Shown here: piece after piece, positions 1 to 9,272 of the stretch
Numbering within the stretch: position 1 is the stretch's first letter
How the letters are laid out: the number at the start of each line of letters is the position of its first letter
Assembly (NCBI RefSeq): GCF_050219315.1
Contig: NZ_CP116939.1
Span: forward strand, 806,001 to 870,000
Direction of reading: 5' to 3'
DNA: 64,000 nt
Source: Megasphaera_A sueciensis
GTDB taxonomy: Bacteria; Bacillota; Negativicutes; Veillonellales; Megasphaeraceae
The notes under the pieces: model-generated
What the model was told of the DNA's origin: nothing
Database searches by the model: none
What the model saw: the letters and a program-made list of their open reading frames with translations, nothing else
Made by a program: the position numbers and the translations under genes

Positions 1-546
1 ATCAACGGCAGTAACATGTGCTGCTCCCAACTTTGCTGCAGCAATTGCAAGAATGCCAGTACCTGTTCCAATATCAAAAACTTTATCTCCATTTTTAATC
101 GTTTTTTCAAGATAAGAAATACAAAGACTCGTCGTATCATGCAACCCACTACCAAAAGAAACCCCTGGTTCAATAGTAATAACCATATCGTCTTTGCCAG
201 GTTTAACCTTTTCCCAAGCCGGTTCAACCCAAAATCTATTTGATATTTTCTTGGGGTGGAAATATTTCTGCCAAGTATACAGCCATGAAGAATCATCCGA
301 TTGTGACTCCGAAATATTCCACGCTCCCTTAAAATCGCCGCGGGTTTCCAACTCTTTTAATTTTTCTTTTAACCTACAGATTATATGTTCTTGTTCTACC
401 GGAAAGTACGCCGTAACACAAACACAGGCCCCATGTGATTTCTCTTCATCAATAATAGAACCGTTACTACCGTACTCGCATAAAAGAAGGGCCACCAATT
501 CGGTGGCCTCTCCGGGGACAAACAAGTCTATTTTCTTCCATTTCAT
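1..546 (-). CDS. prmA: Ribosomal protein L11 methyltransferase, partial (5' part; runs off the left edge)
   Basis: PrmA trimethylates ribosomal protein L11 with S-adenosylmethionine. The reading frame is open from an ATG at 546 to the window edge. The visible 182 residues include the N-terminal substrate-recognition domain and the SAM-binding loop (DIGTGTGILAIAAAKLGA), preceded by the family's GxGxHxTT-like segment (GSGLHDTT). The start overlaps the dnaJ stop in an ATGA arrangement, so the two are translationally coupled, and prmA is the usual last gene of hrcA-grpE-dnaK-dnaJ operons. The C-terminal part lies outside the window. Identity is clear from motif and position. Confidence 0.93.
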   Translation of the reverse strand, partial: MKWKKIDLFVPGEATELVALLLCEYGSNGSIIDEEKSHGACVCVTAYFPVEQEHIICRLKEKLKELETRGDFKGAWNISESQSDDSSWLYTWQKYFHPKKISNRFWVEPAWEKVKPGKDDMVITIEPGVSFGSGLHDTTSLCISYLEKTIKNGDKVFDIGTGTGILAIAAAKLGAAHVTAVD

Positions 547-1754
547 TCGTTAAATCCCCATATCATGCACTTGCGATCAAACCAAGTGCGAATCATTTTT
601 TTTATTTTATCCCAAAATCCATCTTTCTTTTCAGGCTCCCCCACCCATTTTTCACCACAAGAAGCAGCAAATTCCTTTAAAATTTGACGCTGTTTGTCAT
701 TTAAATGCTTAGGTGTCGATACTTGAATGCGCACGTAATGATCGCCGCGCTTTTCAGACTGGAGATAAGGCACTCCACGGTTTTTAATACGGAAACTAGT
801 TCCCGTTTGTGTACCAGCAGGAATTTTCAACTCAACCTTGCCATCCAACGTATCCACTCGTATCGTAGTTCCAAGAGCCGCCTGAGCAAATGTAATAGTT
901 TCTTCTGACAATACATCATTACCTCGGCGTTCAAAATGACTATTCTTGCGTACATAAATATACACATACAAATCACCATGTCCGCCGCCACGCACACCGG
1001 GTTCACCTTCCCCGGCTACACGTAAGCGAGCTCCATCATCAACACCTGCGGGAATTTTAATTTTTAACTTTTTACGGATTTTAAGAGTACCTTCTCCATG
1101 ACATTTCTTACATTTTTCATGAACGATCTTACCCGTGCCACCGCAATGGGAACACGTCCGTACATTAACCATTTGTCCAAAAGGCGTATTTTGAACTACT
1201 CGCTGCTGTCCTGTTCCGTGACAAATAGGACATGTATCTACCTTACTACCAGGTTCAGCTCCTGACCCATGGCAATGATCACATGTTTCATTCTTAGGAA
1301 CCTGAATTTCCATTTCTACGCCGAAAGCAGCATTTTCAAAAGAAATATCTACATCGAAGCGCAAATCAGCTCCTCGTTCAGGTCCATTGGTCTGGCGGCT
1401 GCCCTGACCGCCGAAAAACGTATCAAAAATGTCTCCGAAGCCGCCAAAATCGCCTTGTCCAAATCCGCCTCCTTGACCAAAACCGCCAAAGCCACCCTGT
1501 CCAAACCCTCCAGAACCTGCAGCGCCATTTTGAAAGGCTTCCGGTCCAAACTGATCGTACTGTGCTCGTTTCTGTTTATCAGAAAGAACACTGTATGCTT
1601 CATTTATTTCTTTAAATTTTCCTTCAGCCGCCTTAGGATCATCCCGATTTTTATCGGGATGATATTTAATGGCAAGCTTGCGAAACGCTTTTTTGATTTC
1701 GTCATCACTAGCGTCTTTAGAAACACCTAGAATTTCATAATAATCTTTACTCAT
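543..1754 (-). CDS. dnaJ: Chaperone protein DnaJ (type I Hsp40)
   Basis: Co-chaperone that delivers unfolded clients to DnaK and stimulates its ATPase. The 403 residues show the full type I layout: a J domain (about 1-70, HPD motif at 32-34), a Gly/Phe-rich linker (about 75-125), and four zinc-binding CxxCxGxG repeats starting near 158, 175, 201 and 215, followed by the substrate-binding C-terminal domains. The length is slightly above the usual 370-380, mostly through the G/F linker. It lies 23 bp after dnaK and overlaps prmA by 4 bp, in the CIRCE-controlled operon. Confidence 0.97.
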   Translation of the reverse strand: MSKDYYEILGVSKDASDDEIKKAFRKLAIKYHPDKNRDDPKAAEGKFKEINEAYSVLSDKQKRAQYDQFGPEAFQNGAAGSGGFGQGGFGGFGQGGGFGQGDFGGFGDIFDTFFGGQGSRQTNGPERGADLRFDVDISFENAAFGVEMEIQVPKNETCDHCHGSGAEPGSKVDTCPICHGTGQQRVVQNTPFGQMVNVRTCSHCGGTGKIVHEKCKKCHGEGTLKIRKKLKIKIPAGVDDGARLRVAGEGEPGVRGGGHGDLYVYIYVRKNSHFERRGNDVLSEETITFAQAALGTTIRVDTLDGKVELKIPAGTQTGTSFRIKNRGVPYLQSEKRGDHYVRIQVSTPKHLNDKQRQILKEFAASCGEKWVGEPEKKDGFWDKIKKMIRTWFDRKCMIWGFNE

Positions 1755-1777
1755 ATGGGCAGCCCCTCTTATCTATC

Positions 1778-3628
1778 TTACTTCTTGTCATCATCGACTA
1801 CTTTATAATCTGCATCGACGACTTTTTCATCCTTTGGCGCTTCTTGTGAACCTTGTTGCGCACCGCCGCTTTGCTGTGCAGCTTGCTGCTGTGCATCAGC
1901 TTGTTTATACATTTCGCTAGTCAGCTCGTATAACGGCTTTGTCAATTCATCTGTCGCTGCTTTAATTTTATCTGCATCATCAGTTTTTACAGCTTCTTTT
2001 AAACTTGCAATTTTGTCCTTGATTTCAGAAACTTTAGCGGCATCTGCCTTATCACCAAGATCTTTAATTGTCTTTTCAGCCTGATAAATGATAGAATCCG
2101 CATTATTTTTGGCTTCAATTCCTTCCTTGCGCTTTTTATCTTCCGCTTCATGGGCAGCTGCTTCCTTGACCATACGATCAATTTCGCTCTTATCCAAACC
2201 GCTGGAGGAAGTAATCGTAATTTTTTGTTCCTTTCCAGTTCCCAAATCTTTTGCCGAAACATTCACAATACCATTCGCATCTATATTGAATGATACTTCA
2301 ATGCGAGGTACACCACGCGGAGCAGATGGAATTCCGGAAAGTTCGAAACGCCCCAATGTTTTGTTATCAGCAGCCATTTCACGTTCACCCTGCAGTACAT
2401 GAACATCAACGGAAGGTTGATTATCTACAGCGGTAGAAAATACTTGACTTCCGGACGTAGGAATCGTAGTATTGCGATCAATAATTTTAGTGAATACGCC
2501 ACCCAAAGTTTCAATCCCTAAAGACAGGGGAGTAACATCAAGAAGCAATACATCCTTAACATCGCCGACAAGTACACCTGCCTGAATAGCAGCACCGACA
2601 GCTACACATTCATCAGGATTGACACCTTTATTTGGTTCTTTACCGAGGATAGACTTTATCGCTTCCTGTACAGCCGGAATACGACTGGAACCACCGACAA
2701 GAATAATTTTGTCAATTTCATTGATTGAAAACCCTGAGTCAGCAATCGCTTTACGAGTCGGTTCCATCGTAGCATGCACAAGATCTGCTGTAAGTTCATT
2801 GAATTTTGCGCGCGTCAAATTAAGATCTAAATGTTTCGGACCTGTTGCATCTGCCGTAATGAACGGTAAGTTAATATTGGTGGAAAGAACAGTAGATAGT
2901 TCAATTTTAGCTTTTTCAGCCGCTTCTTTCAAACGCTGTTCCGCCATCTTATCCTGAGAAAGATCAATACCGGTCTGACTCTTAAATTCTGCAACCATCC
3001 AGTTCATAACAGCATCATCAAAATCATCGCCGCCCAGTTTTGTATTGCCGTTTGTAGCCTTTACTTCAAATACGCCATCTCCTAATTCAAGGATAGAAAC
3101 ATCAAACGTACCACCGCCAAGGTCAAATACCAAGATTTTACCATCGCCGCCTTTATCAAGGCCATAAGCCAACGCGGCTGCTGTTGGTTCATTTACAATA
3201 CGCAGTACATCAAGCCCGGCTATTTTACCAGCATCTTTCGTAGCCTGACGTTGACTGTCGGAGAAGTATGCTGGAACCGTAATAACCGCTTGCGTCACTT
3301 TTTCACCTAAATACGCTTCTGCATCCTCTTTCAATTTTTGCAAAATCATCGCAGAAATTTCCTGTGGCGTATATTTCTTCCCATTAATATCTACCGTATA
3401 GCTTTCCCCCATATGCCGCTTAATAGAAGCGACCGTATTTCCTGGGTTAGAAACAGCCTGACGTTTTGCCAGCTGTCCTACAAGACGTTCTCCCGTCTTG
3501 GAAAACCCTACAACGGATGGTGTCAAACGAGATCCCTCCGTATTTGTAATAACAGTAGGTTCTCCCCCTTCCATTACTGCAACCACCGAATTAGTCGTAC
3601 CTAAATCAATACCAATTACTTTAGCCAT
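1778..3628 (-). CDS. dnaK: Molecular chaperone DnaK (Hsp70)
   Basis: ATP-dependent chaperone working with DnaJ and GrpE. The chosen start gives MAKVIGIDLGTTNS at the N terminus and follows GGAGG by 8 nt. A longer frame upstream (17 extra codons) has no family support. The protein is 616 residues. Visible are the phosphate-binding loop GIDLGTTNS, the ATPase segment around FDLGGGTFDVS, the linker DVLLLDVTPLSLGIET, the substrate-binding domain, and a Gln/Ala-rich tail ending in a DDDKK-type acidic terminus. It is the third gene of the hrcA operon. Confidence 0.98.
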   Translation of the reverse strand: MAKVIGIDLGTTNSVVAVMEGGEPTVITNTEGSRLTPSVVGFSKTGERLVGQLAKRQAVSNPGNTVASIKRHMGESYTVDINGKKYTPQEISAMILQKLKEDAEAYLGEKVTQAVITVPAYFSDSQRQATKDAGKIAGLDVLRIVNEPTAAALAYGLDKGGDGKILVFDLGGGTFDVSILELGDGVFEVKATNGNTKLGGDDFDDAVMNWMVAEFKSQTGIDLSQDKMAEQRLKEAAEKAKIELSTVLSTNINLPFITADATGPKHLDLNLTRAKFNELTADLVHATMEPTRKAIADSGFSINEIDKIILVGGSSRIPAVQEAIKSILGKEPNKGVNPDECVAVGAAIQAGVLVGDVKDVLLLDVTPLSLGIETLGGVFTKIIDRNTTIPTSGSQVFSTAVDNQPSVDVHVLQGEREMAADNKTLGRFELSGIPSAPRGVPRIEVSFNIDANGIVNVSAKDLGTGKEQKITITSSSGLDKSEIDRMVKEAAAHEAEDKKRKEGIEAKNNADSIIYQAEKTIKDLGDKADAAKVSEIKDKIASLKEAVKTDDADKIKAATDELTKPLYELTSEMYKQADAQQQAAQQSGGAQQGSQEAPKDEKVVDADYKVVDDDKK

Positions 3629-3662
3629 TTTAAATTCCTCCATTCTTTTATTACAACGATAA

Positions 3663-4301
3663 TTAACCGTTAAATGCAACTTTTACCATTGCTGGGCGTA
3701 ATGTTTTTTCTCCCAACAGGTACCCTTCCTGCAACACTTCAATAACAATGTCATCTTCATATTCATCACTAGGGGTACGCATGACAGCTTGATGATAATT
3801 AGGATCAAAAGGCTTGCCAACTGCATCAATTTTCTGCAAGCCTTCCTTTTTAAGAACTGTCATTAATTGATTATATATCATCTGATATCCATCTAAAAAG
3901 GATTTTATATCATCCGTTATTTGATCCTTCGGCACACATAATGCCCGTTCAAAATTATCTATAATGGGCAATATACCCGTTAATATATCCATCTTTACAA
4001 CTTCAGAAATTTGTAATTTTTCACTGGCAGTTCGCTTTTTATAATTAGCAAAATCTGCCTGCAGACGTGTATACTGTTGTTTCATAGCATCAAGAGCTGT
4101 ATCGGATGTTTCTTCGGGTTGTGCCGCCGTTACACCATCCATTTTATTTTCAGCTTCCTTATTTTCAGCTTCCTTATTTTCAGTCCGCTTTGCTTGTGCG
4201 TCCTCCTCGTTTACCTTTGATTCCTTTTCCTGTGTATCCATTTCTTTCTCTTTAGATGTATCAGTTGTTTCCACATCTGATTTTTTGTTTTCGTCATCCA
4301 T
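3663..4301 (-). CDS. grpE: Nucleotide exchange factor GrpE
   Basis: Releases ADP from DnaK. The start at ATG 4301 lies 11 nt after AGGAGG. A TTG three codons upstream is only 2 nt from the Shine-Dalgarno, so it is less likely. The protein is about 212 residues with a long charged N-terminal extension (Lys/Glu-rich, including three copies of an ENKEA unit encoded by a 15-bp tandem DNA repeat), then the coiled coil and the GrpE beta domain near the C terminus (LRPAMVKVAFNG-like ending). It lies between hrcA and dnaK. Confidence 0.96.
   Translation of the reverse strand: MDDENKKSDVETTDTSKEKEMDTQEKESKVNEEDAQAKRTENKEAENKEAENKMDGVTAAQPEETSDTALDAMKQQYTRLQADFANYKKRTASEKLQISEVVKMDILTGILPIIDNFERALCVPKDQITDDIKSFLDGYQMIYNQLMTVLKKEGLQKIDAVGKPFDPNYHQAVMRTPSDEYEDDIVIEVLQEGYLLGEKTLRPAMVKVAFNG
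4146..4183 (-). repeat. 15-bp tandem repeat inside grpE
   Basis: The unit attttcagcttcctt (plus strand) occurs twice in full and once in part. It codes for repeated Glu-Asn-Lys-Glu-Ala in the disordered N-terminal arm of GrpE. Because the unit is a multiple of three, copy-number changes would keep the frame. Confidence 0.85.
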
Positions 4302-4316
4302 GTGTCTCAAAACCTC

Positions 4317-5354
4317 CTATTGATTATCATGGTAATGCTCTAATATATATTGTAAGTGTTGTTTCATGAAATCTAAAAGCCCGATAATCTTTGCATACTC
4401 CATCCGCGTAGGTCCCAGCACTGCTATTTTTCCCAAAACCACATTATCATCGGAAAATGTAGCTTCAATAATACTGCAATCATTGATGGAAGAAAGATTT
4501 GCTTCATCGCCAATACGCACACTTACTTTTTTGTTGTGCGCCCCCTCATCACTCATCAAAAGATTAGCCACCATATCTTGTTCCTCTAATAAGGTAAATA
4601 AGTTTTTAGCTTTATCTACATCTTTAAATTCAGGTTTATTAAGGAGCTCCATCGTACCGCCCTTGTATAGCTGCTGCTTATGGAAAGATTTTGTCAAGGA
4701 TCGAAACGCCACGCGATATAACTCTACATCATCTACAATACTCTCATGAAGTTTATCAATCATCTGCATGGAAATGTCAGACATGGGGATTCCCGATAAA
4801 TAATGCGTTAATTTCTCTGCAATCAAATTTAAATCATCCAGCGTTGCTGATACTGGCTTGGAATAAATGCAATTTTCGATTTGGCCTGTATCAGTCACAA
4901 CAATCATAATAGCACGATGGTCGTCAAGCGGCAAAAAACGAATATACTTTAATTTAGAAGTCATTTGCCGAGATGCCATAACCAAAGTCACATTATGCGT
5001 AATACGAGATAACACTTTCGCCGTTGACTGGAAAATTTGATCAACATCGCTCATTTTATCTTGAAACCAACCTTGCACAATTTTTTTCTCTTCATTGCTG
5101 ATTTCCGTAGGCTGCAGTAAACAATCAACATAAAATCGATATCCTCTAGCGGAAGGAACGCGTCCTGCAGATGTATGCGGTTGTTCCAAGAACCCCAGCA
5201 TTTCTAGATCAAACATTTCATTGCGGATGGTTGCTGCACTTACACCAAGATTATATTTACGGGCAATAGTCCTCGAACCAACAGGTTCAGCAGACGTGAT
5301 ATAGTCCTGAATGATAGCTTGCAGTATTTTCTTTTTTCTTTCATCCATTTCCAT
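4317..5354 (-). CDS. hrcA: Heat-inducible transcription repressor HrcA
   Basis: Represses the dnaK operon by binding CIRCE, and needs GroE chaperonin to stay folded (family knowledge). The start at 5354 follows AGAGGTG by 6 nt and gives 345 residues, the usual length. A longer frame would run into the CIRCE element itself, so it is rejected. A winged-helix N terminus is visible (KKKILQAIIQDYITSAEPVG, TIRNEMFDLEMLGFLEQPHT), followed by the GAF-like and dimerisation regions. First gene of hrcA-grpE-dnaK-dnaJ-prmA. The operator lies directly upstream. Confidence 0.97.
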   Translation of the reverse strand: MEMDERKKKILQAIIQDYITSAEPVGSRTIARKYNLGVSAATIRNEMFDLEMLGFLEQPHTSAGRVPSARGYRFYVDCLLQPTEISNEEKKIVQGWFQDKMSDVDQIFQSTAKVLSRITHNVTLVMASRQMTSKLKYIRFLPLDDHRAIMIVVTDTGQIENCIYSKPVSATLDDLNLIAEKLTHYLSGIPMSDISMQMIDKLHESIVDDVELYRVAFRSLTKSFHKQQLYKGGTMELLNKPEFKDVDKAKNLFTLLEEQDMVANLLMSDEGAHNKKVSVRIGDEANLSSINDCSIIEATFSDDNVVLGKIAVLGPTRMEYAKIIGLLDFMKQHLQYILEHYHDNQ

Positions 5355-5380
5355 ATCTATCACCTCTGCTCCTTTATATT

Positions 5381-5407
5381 TTAGCACTCGTTTTAATTGA
5401 GTGCTAA
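5381..5407 (-). promoter_or_regulatory. CIRCE operator (HrcA binding site)
   Basis: Perfect TTAGCACTC-N9-GAGTGCTAA inverted repeat, matching the known CIRCE consensus without a mismatch. It sits just downstream of the hrcA promoter and 27 bp before the hrcA start, so HrcA autoregulates the operon. Confidence 0.97.
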
Positions 5408-5418
5408 TAACTATATAA

Positions 5419-5447
5419 AACATAGCATGTTAAGTCTCATTTGTCAA
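5419..5447 (-). promoter_or_regulatory. Sigma-A promoter of the hrcA-dnaK operon
   Basis: On the minus strand: TTGACA (complement of 5442-5447), 17-bp spacer, TATGTT (complement of 5419-5424). The CIRCE element begins 12 bp downstream of the -10 box, which fits repression at the transcription start. Confidence 0.85.
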
Positions 5448-5507
5448 TGATTTTAAGGCAAAAAATCAAATAAAAGTCAAAAAGTCAAATATAAATACAA
5501 ATACAAA

Positions 5508-5538
5508 AGAGTGCATTCCGAATCCCGGAATGCACTCT
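5508..5538 (-). terminator. Rho-independent terminator after crt
   Basis: A 13-bp perfect stem (AGAGTGCATTCCG and its complement) with a 5-nt loop. On the minus strand it is followed by TTTTGTATTTG. It lies 30 bp after the crt stop codon. Confidence 0.85.
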
Positions 5539-5567
5539 CGTCTTATCAGCAAAACAACTTAACAGTA

Positions 5568-6350
5568 TTACTTACCCGTAAAGGACGGTTTACGCTTTTC
5601 AACAAAAGCTCCCATACCTTCTTTTTGATCAGCCGTTGCAAAGCAAAGGCCAAACACTTCTGCTTCATAAGAAATGCCGGTTACCACATCGCAATTAACG
5701 CCGTTATTAATAGCAGCTTTAGACATCTGAACAGCTACAGGTGCGTTTTTAGCAATCTTCTTAGCAACCTTCATGACAACATCCATTAATTCAGCTTGAG
5801 GAACCACCTTGTTAACCAGACCAATGCGATGAGCTTCCTGAGCATCAATCATACCACCTGTATAAATTAATTCTTTAGCATACCCGCGTCCAACTACACG
5901 AGTCAGCCGTTGCGTACCGCCAAAACCAGGGGTAATGCCTAAGCCAACTTCCGGTTGACCAAATTTAGCATTTTCAGAAGCATACCGAAAATCACAGGCA
6001 CAGGATAATTCGCAACCTCCACCAAGTGCAAAACCGTTAATAGCCGCAATTACGGGCTGAGGTAATTTTTCGATTTCAGTAAATACACTTTGTCCAAAAA
6101 TCCCCCACGCACGTCCTTCCGCCGGATTTTTAGTAGCCATTTCTTTGATATCAGCACCGGCAACAAAGGATTTATCCCCCGACCCGGTAATAACCAATAC
6201 TTTTATGTCAGAATTAGCAGCAACCTTTCCAACACAATCTTTCATTTCTGTAACCGTCGCTGCATTCAAAGCATTTAAGGCCTTCGGGCGATTGATTGTC
6301 AACAACCCAATGCCGTCTTCCACACTAAAAAGAATGTTCTGGTATTCCAT
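5568..6350 (-). CDS. crt: Enoyl-CoA hydratase / 3-hydroxybutyryl-CoA dehydratase (crotonase)
   Basis: Dehydrates 3-hydroxybutyryl-CoA to crotonyl-CoA in butyrate-type fermentation, or hydrates enoyl-CoAs. The 260 residues form a complete crotonase fold: oxyanion-hole segment VAGADIKEM, and both catalytic glutamates in GGGCELSCACD (about E114) and FGQPEVGLG (about E134). GGAGG lies 9 nt before the ATG. The gene follows hbd with a 52-bp gap and ends at a terminator, so hbd-crt is a two-gene operon. No thiolase, bcd or etfAB lies beside it, so the other steps must be coded elsewhere. Confidence 0.93.
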   Translation of the reverse strand: MEYQNILFSVEDGIGLLTINRPKALNALNAATVTEMKDCVGKVAANSDIKVLVITGSGDKSFVAGADIKEMATKNPAEGRAWGIFGQSVFTEIEKLPQPVIAAINGFALGGGCELSCACDFRYASENAKFGQPEVGLGITPGFGGTQRLTRVVGRGYAKELIYTGGMIDAQEAHRIGLVNKVVPQAELMDVVMKVAKKIAKNAPVAVQMSKAAINNGVNCDVVTGISYEAEVFGLCFATADQKEGMGAFVEKRKPSFTGK

Positions 6351-6402
6351 ATTGATTAGACCTCCTGTAATTATACTAATATTTTATCAGCAAATACAAT
6401 AA

Positions 6403-7260
6403 TTATTTATAGTCATAAAAACCTTTGCCAGTCTTACGGCCAAGATATCCAGCTTGCACGTATTTGACAAGCAGCGGGCACGGACGATATTTAGGATCTC
6501 CCATACCAGAATACAGAACTTCCATTACATGAAGTACCACATCATTACCGATTAAATCGCAAAGAGCTAATGGTCCCATCGGATGATTAAAGCCTAATTG
6601 GCAAACTTTATCAATATCTTCTTTGGAAGCTACGCCTTCCATCAAAGCAAATATAGCTTCGTTTAACATAGGAATAACAATACGATTACCCGCAAAGCCA
6701 GGGAAGTCAGTTACTTTAACAGGAGATTTGCCCAATTCTTCAGATGCTTCAAATACCTTTTTGAAAGTATCTTCAGAAGTGGCGATGCCGTTAATAATTT
6801 CGATAAGTTTCATAACAGGAGCCGGATTAAAGAAATGCATGCCGATAACTTGATCCGGACGATTCGTTGCCGCAGCAATTTCCGTAATAGCCAGGGAAGA
6901 TGTATTACTAGCAAGAATAGTATGCGGTTCGCAGCATTCACCCAAATTTTTGAAGATCTGAGCTTTGATTTTCATGTTTTCAATAGCAGCTTCAACGACA
7001 AGATCAATACCCGCCATGCTTTCTTTCGTCACATCAACAAAACCTGTGATGCGAGCCATAGCAGCATTCTTATCTTCCTGTGTCATTTTTCCTTTGCCGA
7101 CAAGTTTTGTCAAGTTCTTGTCAATCTTTGCTTTCCCGCCATCAATGAACTCTTGTTTAATATCGTTCAAAACTACTTCGCAACCATGTGTTACAAATAC
7201 CTGAGCAATACCCGAACCCATTGTACCGGCACCAATAACCATTACTTTTTTACAAAACAT
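6403..7260 (-). CDS. hbd: 3-hydroxybutyryl-CoA dehydrogenase
   Basis: NAD(P)-dependent reduction of acetoacetyl-CoA to 3-hydroxybutyryl-CoA. The start at 7260 follows GGAGGAG and places the Rossmann motif (VIGAGTMGSGIA) at the very N terminus, as in the family; six extra upstream codons are discarded. The protein is 285 residues. The catalytic His segment HFFNPAPVMKLIEI, the NRIVIPMLNEA segment and the C-terminal domain end (GRKTGKGFYDYK) are all present. It leads the hbd-crt pair. Confidence 0.95.
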   Translation of the reverse strand: MFCKKVMVIGAGTMGSGIAQVFVTHGCEVVLNDIKQEFIDGGKAKIDKNLTKLVGKGKMTQEDKNAAMARITGFVDVTKESMAGIDLVVEAAIENMKIKAQIFKNLGECCEPHTILASNTSSLAITEIAAATNRPDQVIGMHFFNPAPVMKLIEIINGIATSEDTFKKVFEASEELGKSPVKVTDFPGFAGNRIVIPMLNEAIFALMEGVASKEDIDKVCQLGFNHPMGPLALCDLIGNDVVLHVMEVLYSGMGDPKYRPCPLLVKYVQAGYLGRKTGKGFYDYK

Positions 7261-7355
7261 TACTAACTCCTCCTTCAATTCGCGTGATTTTTTTCACTTG
7301 TTTTTTTCCCATTCATCACGCATTTAGATATTTTAATTGCCTTGCTTACATGTAT

Positions 7356-7361
7356 AGTATA
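7356..7361 (-). promoter_or_regulatory. Probable extended -10 box upstream of hbd
   Basis: The minus strand reads TGGTATACT about 95 bp before the hbd ATG, an extended -10 type element. No convincing -35 box is seen. Between here and the ATG is AT-rich sequence with no other signal. Confidence 0.4.
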
Positions 7362-7451
7362 CCACACTTAGTAAAAAAATCTACTGAATTATACTCTTTT
7401 ATAAGAAAATAAATGAAAGAAAATACGCTCAACCATGGGAAACCGCTAAAA

Positions 7452-7489
7452 AATGCGTACTCTGCATATATATATGCAAAATACGCATT
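7452..7489 (-). terminator. Terminator after the FGGY kinase
   Basis: Inverted repeat AATGCGTA/TACGCATT with an inner palindromic TGCATATATATATGCA. The minus-strand RNA ends in TTTTTT right after the stem. It lies 80 bp after the kinase stop and fills most of the 308-bp gap between hbd and the kinase gene. Confidence 0.8.
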
Positions 7490-7568
7490 GCATTGTGTTA
7501 TATTATGAACTTTTATCATGTATACCTTTTGAGTTTTTTCACAAACCCTGTCATCCCACATACAGCTT

Positions 7569-9086
7569 CTATTTGACTTCATTCAAAGCCCTCAGCACAT
7601 TCTTTCTTTTCTCATAATTACGTCGATATACCACTGTATGTTCACTATGGGGCATATAAACTTCCTTAGGCATTAATTTTCGCTGCAACACAAACTTTAA
7701 GTCAATGATATCATGAACTGCATATGCAGCAACAACACAATTAGTCGGGACGGCCCCACCGGCAACTTCCAATGTCAAAACCTGTGTATCAAGCATGTCT
7801 GCTTTAATTTGATTCCATAATGAATCCCGACTTCCCCCTTCCGTAACGGTGAGTTTATCAATGCAAATCCCAGCATGACGATATAAATCCGTTATTTCTA
7901 AATAATCATATCCAATCCCTTCCAGAACAGAACGCCAAAGAGCTCCTTGATCAGAATCAAGCGTTAATCCTAAAAAAGTTCCCCGCACATGTTGAAACGC
8001 TCCATTCCCCCCCGTCAAATAAGGGATAAATATAACTCCGTCGCAGCCAGCAGGATACCGGCCGGCTAAGGAATCCAGCTTTTCATAATATGTATCTTCT
8101 TCATGCCGGCAAATACTGTCTTTAAACCAACGAAGTGCCAACCCTCCTGTACGAACGAAGCCCCAATAAAAATAACTATTGGGAAGCGTACCCGAATTAA
8201 AAATAAGACCACTCCCGGGAACAGATAACTCTGGGACAATTCCTTCCGTTGCAACACAGAACATGGCACACGTCCCCGCCACATCTACAGCATTTCCCGC
8301 TTCCAATACGCCGCTTCCCATCATGGATTCCATCGTATCCCCAGCCCCGGCACAAATAGGAATCCCTGCAGGAAATCCTGTTTCTTTGGCATCTTTTTCA
8401 CAAAGTCCTCCAATAATATCCCATGGTTTTAAAATCTTCGGCATATATTTTCTGGGAATTCCTAAGATTTTCAATTGTTCTTCGGACCATTGCTTGTTCA
8501 TAACATTATATCCCAATCCCCACCCGGACATTACCCCCCAATCAAGGAAGGCATCCGTTCCTTTAAGTCCTGCTAAGTGCAGCAGAACATACGGACAGTT
8601 ATGCATAAATTTTACCCCTTGTGTTCGAAACGGTTCACTGTGTTTGATAAACCACCGTGCCAGCATAGCAGGAAACATGCAATTTGGTTCAGCATTTCCA
8701 GTCTCCTGCGCCCAAATATCAAGTTTCTTTTTTTTAAGTTCTTCCACATCTTCCATAGTGCGACTATCAAGGTAATTAATAAAAGGCGTGACCGCATTCC
8801 CATCTTCATCAATACCGGCAATACCACAAATAATGCCATCTCCCATAATAGCCCGCACAGAAGTAACGGGTATCCCTTGCTCCTTTAATTTAGCCGAACA
8901 GGTCTTCATGCATTGTTTGATTAATCGGTAATATTCATCAATATCCATCTGTACCCATCCTGGATGAGGATATGTCAATGTTGTCTTCGCCGTATCCATT
9001 GCCACACACTGTAATTTGTCATCATAAACGGCAACCTTGACACTCTGCGTTCCCGCATCAAATCCAATATAATATTTCTGTTCCAT
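7569..9086 (-). CDS. FGGY-family carbohydrate kinase (xylulokinase-like)
   Basis: ATP-dependent sugar kinase. The start at 9086 follows GAGGTG by 7 nt; the 43 upstream codons have no family match. The protein is 505 residues. FGGY hallmarks are seen: N-terminal phosphate loop GFDAGTQSVKVAVYD, YPHPGWVQMDID, second ATPase half with GAGDTMESMMGSG and AGTCAMFCVA, and the C-terminal signature around GGSRDSLWNQIKADML. Overall it most resembles XylB-like kinases, but the substrate cannot be read from sequence. It is a single-gene unit with no isomerase or transporter next to it. Confidence 0.85.
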   Translation of the reverse strand: MEQKYYIGFDAGTQSVKVAVYDDKLQCVAMDTAKTTLTYPHPGWVQMDIDEYYRLIKQCMKTCSAKLKEQGIPVTSVRAIMGDGIICGIAGIDEDGNAVTPFINYLDSRTMEDVEELKKKKLDIWAQETGNAEPNCMFPAMLARWFIKHSEPFRTQGVKFMHNCPYVLLHLAGLKGTDAFLDWGVMSGWGLGYNVMNKQWSEEQLKILGIPRKYMPKILKPWDIIGGLCEKDAKETGFPAGIPICAGAGDTMESMMGSGVLEAGNAVDVAGTCAMFCVATEGIVPELSVPGSGLIFNSGTLPNSYFYWGFVRTGGLALRWFKDSICRHEEDTYYEKLDSLAGRYPAGCDGVIFIPYLTGGNGAFQHVRGTFLGLTLDSDQGALWRSVLEGIGYDYLEITDLYRHAGICIDKLTVTEGGSRDSLWNQIKADMLDTQVLTLEVAGGAVPTNCVVAAYAVHDIIDLKFVLQRKLMPKEVYMPHSEHTVVYRRNYEKRKNVLRALNEVK

Positions 9087-9199
9087 GTTCATGCACCTCG
9101 TGATATCATGAATAATGTTCATATGAATATTCTTTTTTAATAATAGCATCGAAAATTTGAAATAGCAATAATACTTTGGTAATCTCATCAACAATTGTA

Positions 9200-9228
9200 T
9201 TGATATTTTCTCCAAAACATGATAATAT
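9200..9228 (+). promoter_or_regulatory. Promoter of tRNA-Arg(CCG)
   Basis: TTGATA (9200-9205), 17-bp spacer, TAATAT (9223-9228), about 45 bp before the mature tRNA 5' end. No other promoter serves this tRNA. Confidence 0.65.
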
Positions 9229-9272
9229 AGTAAAGTGCTTTTTAAACCACTTTATATTTTTACTTTTATCAT

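Noticed and set aside
194..553. 119-codon plus-strand open frame near the left edge
   Set aside because: Lies antisense to prmA, whose minus-strand frame carries the SAM motif; no ribosome site or family features.
7346..7582. 78-codon minus-strand open frame after the FGGY kinase
   Set aside because: Contains the kinase terminator and overlaps the kinase end; not a gene.
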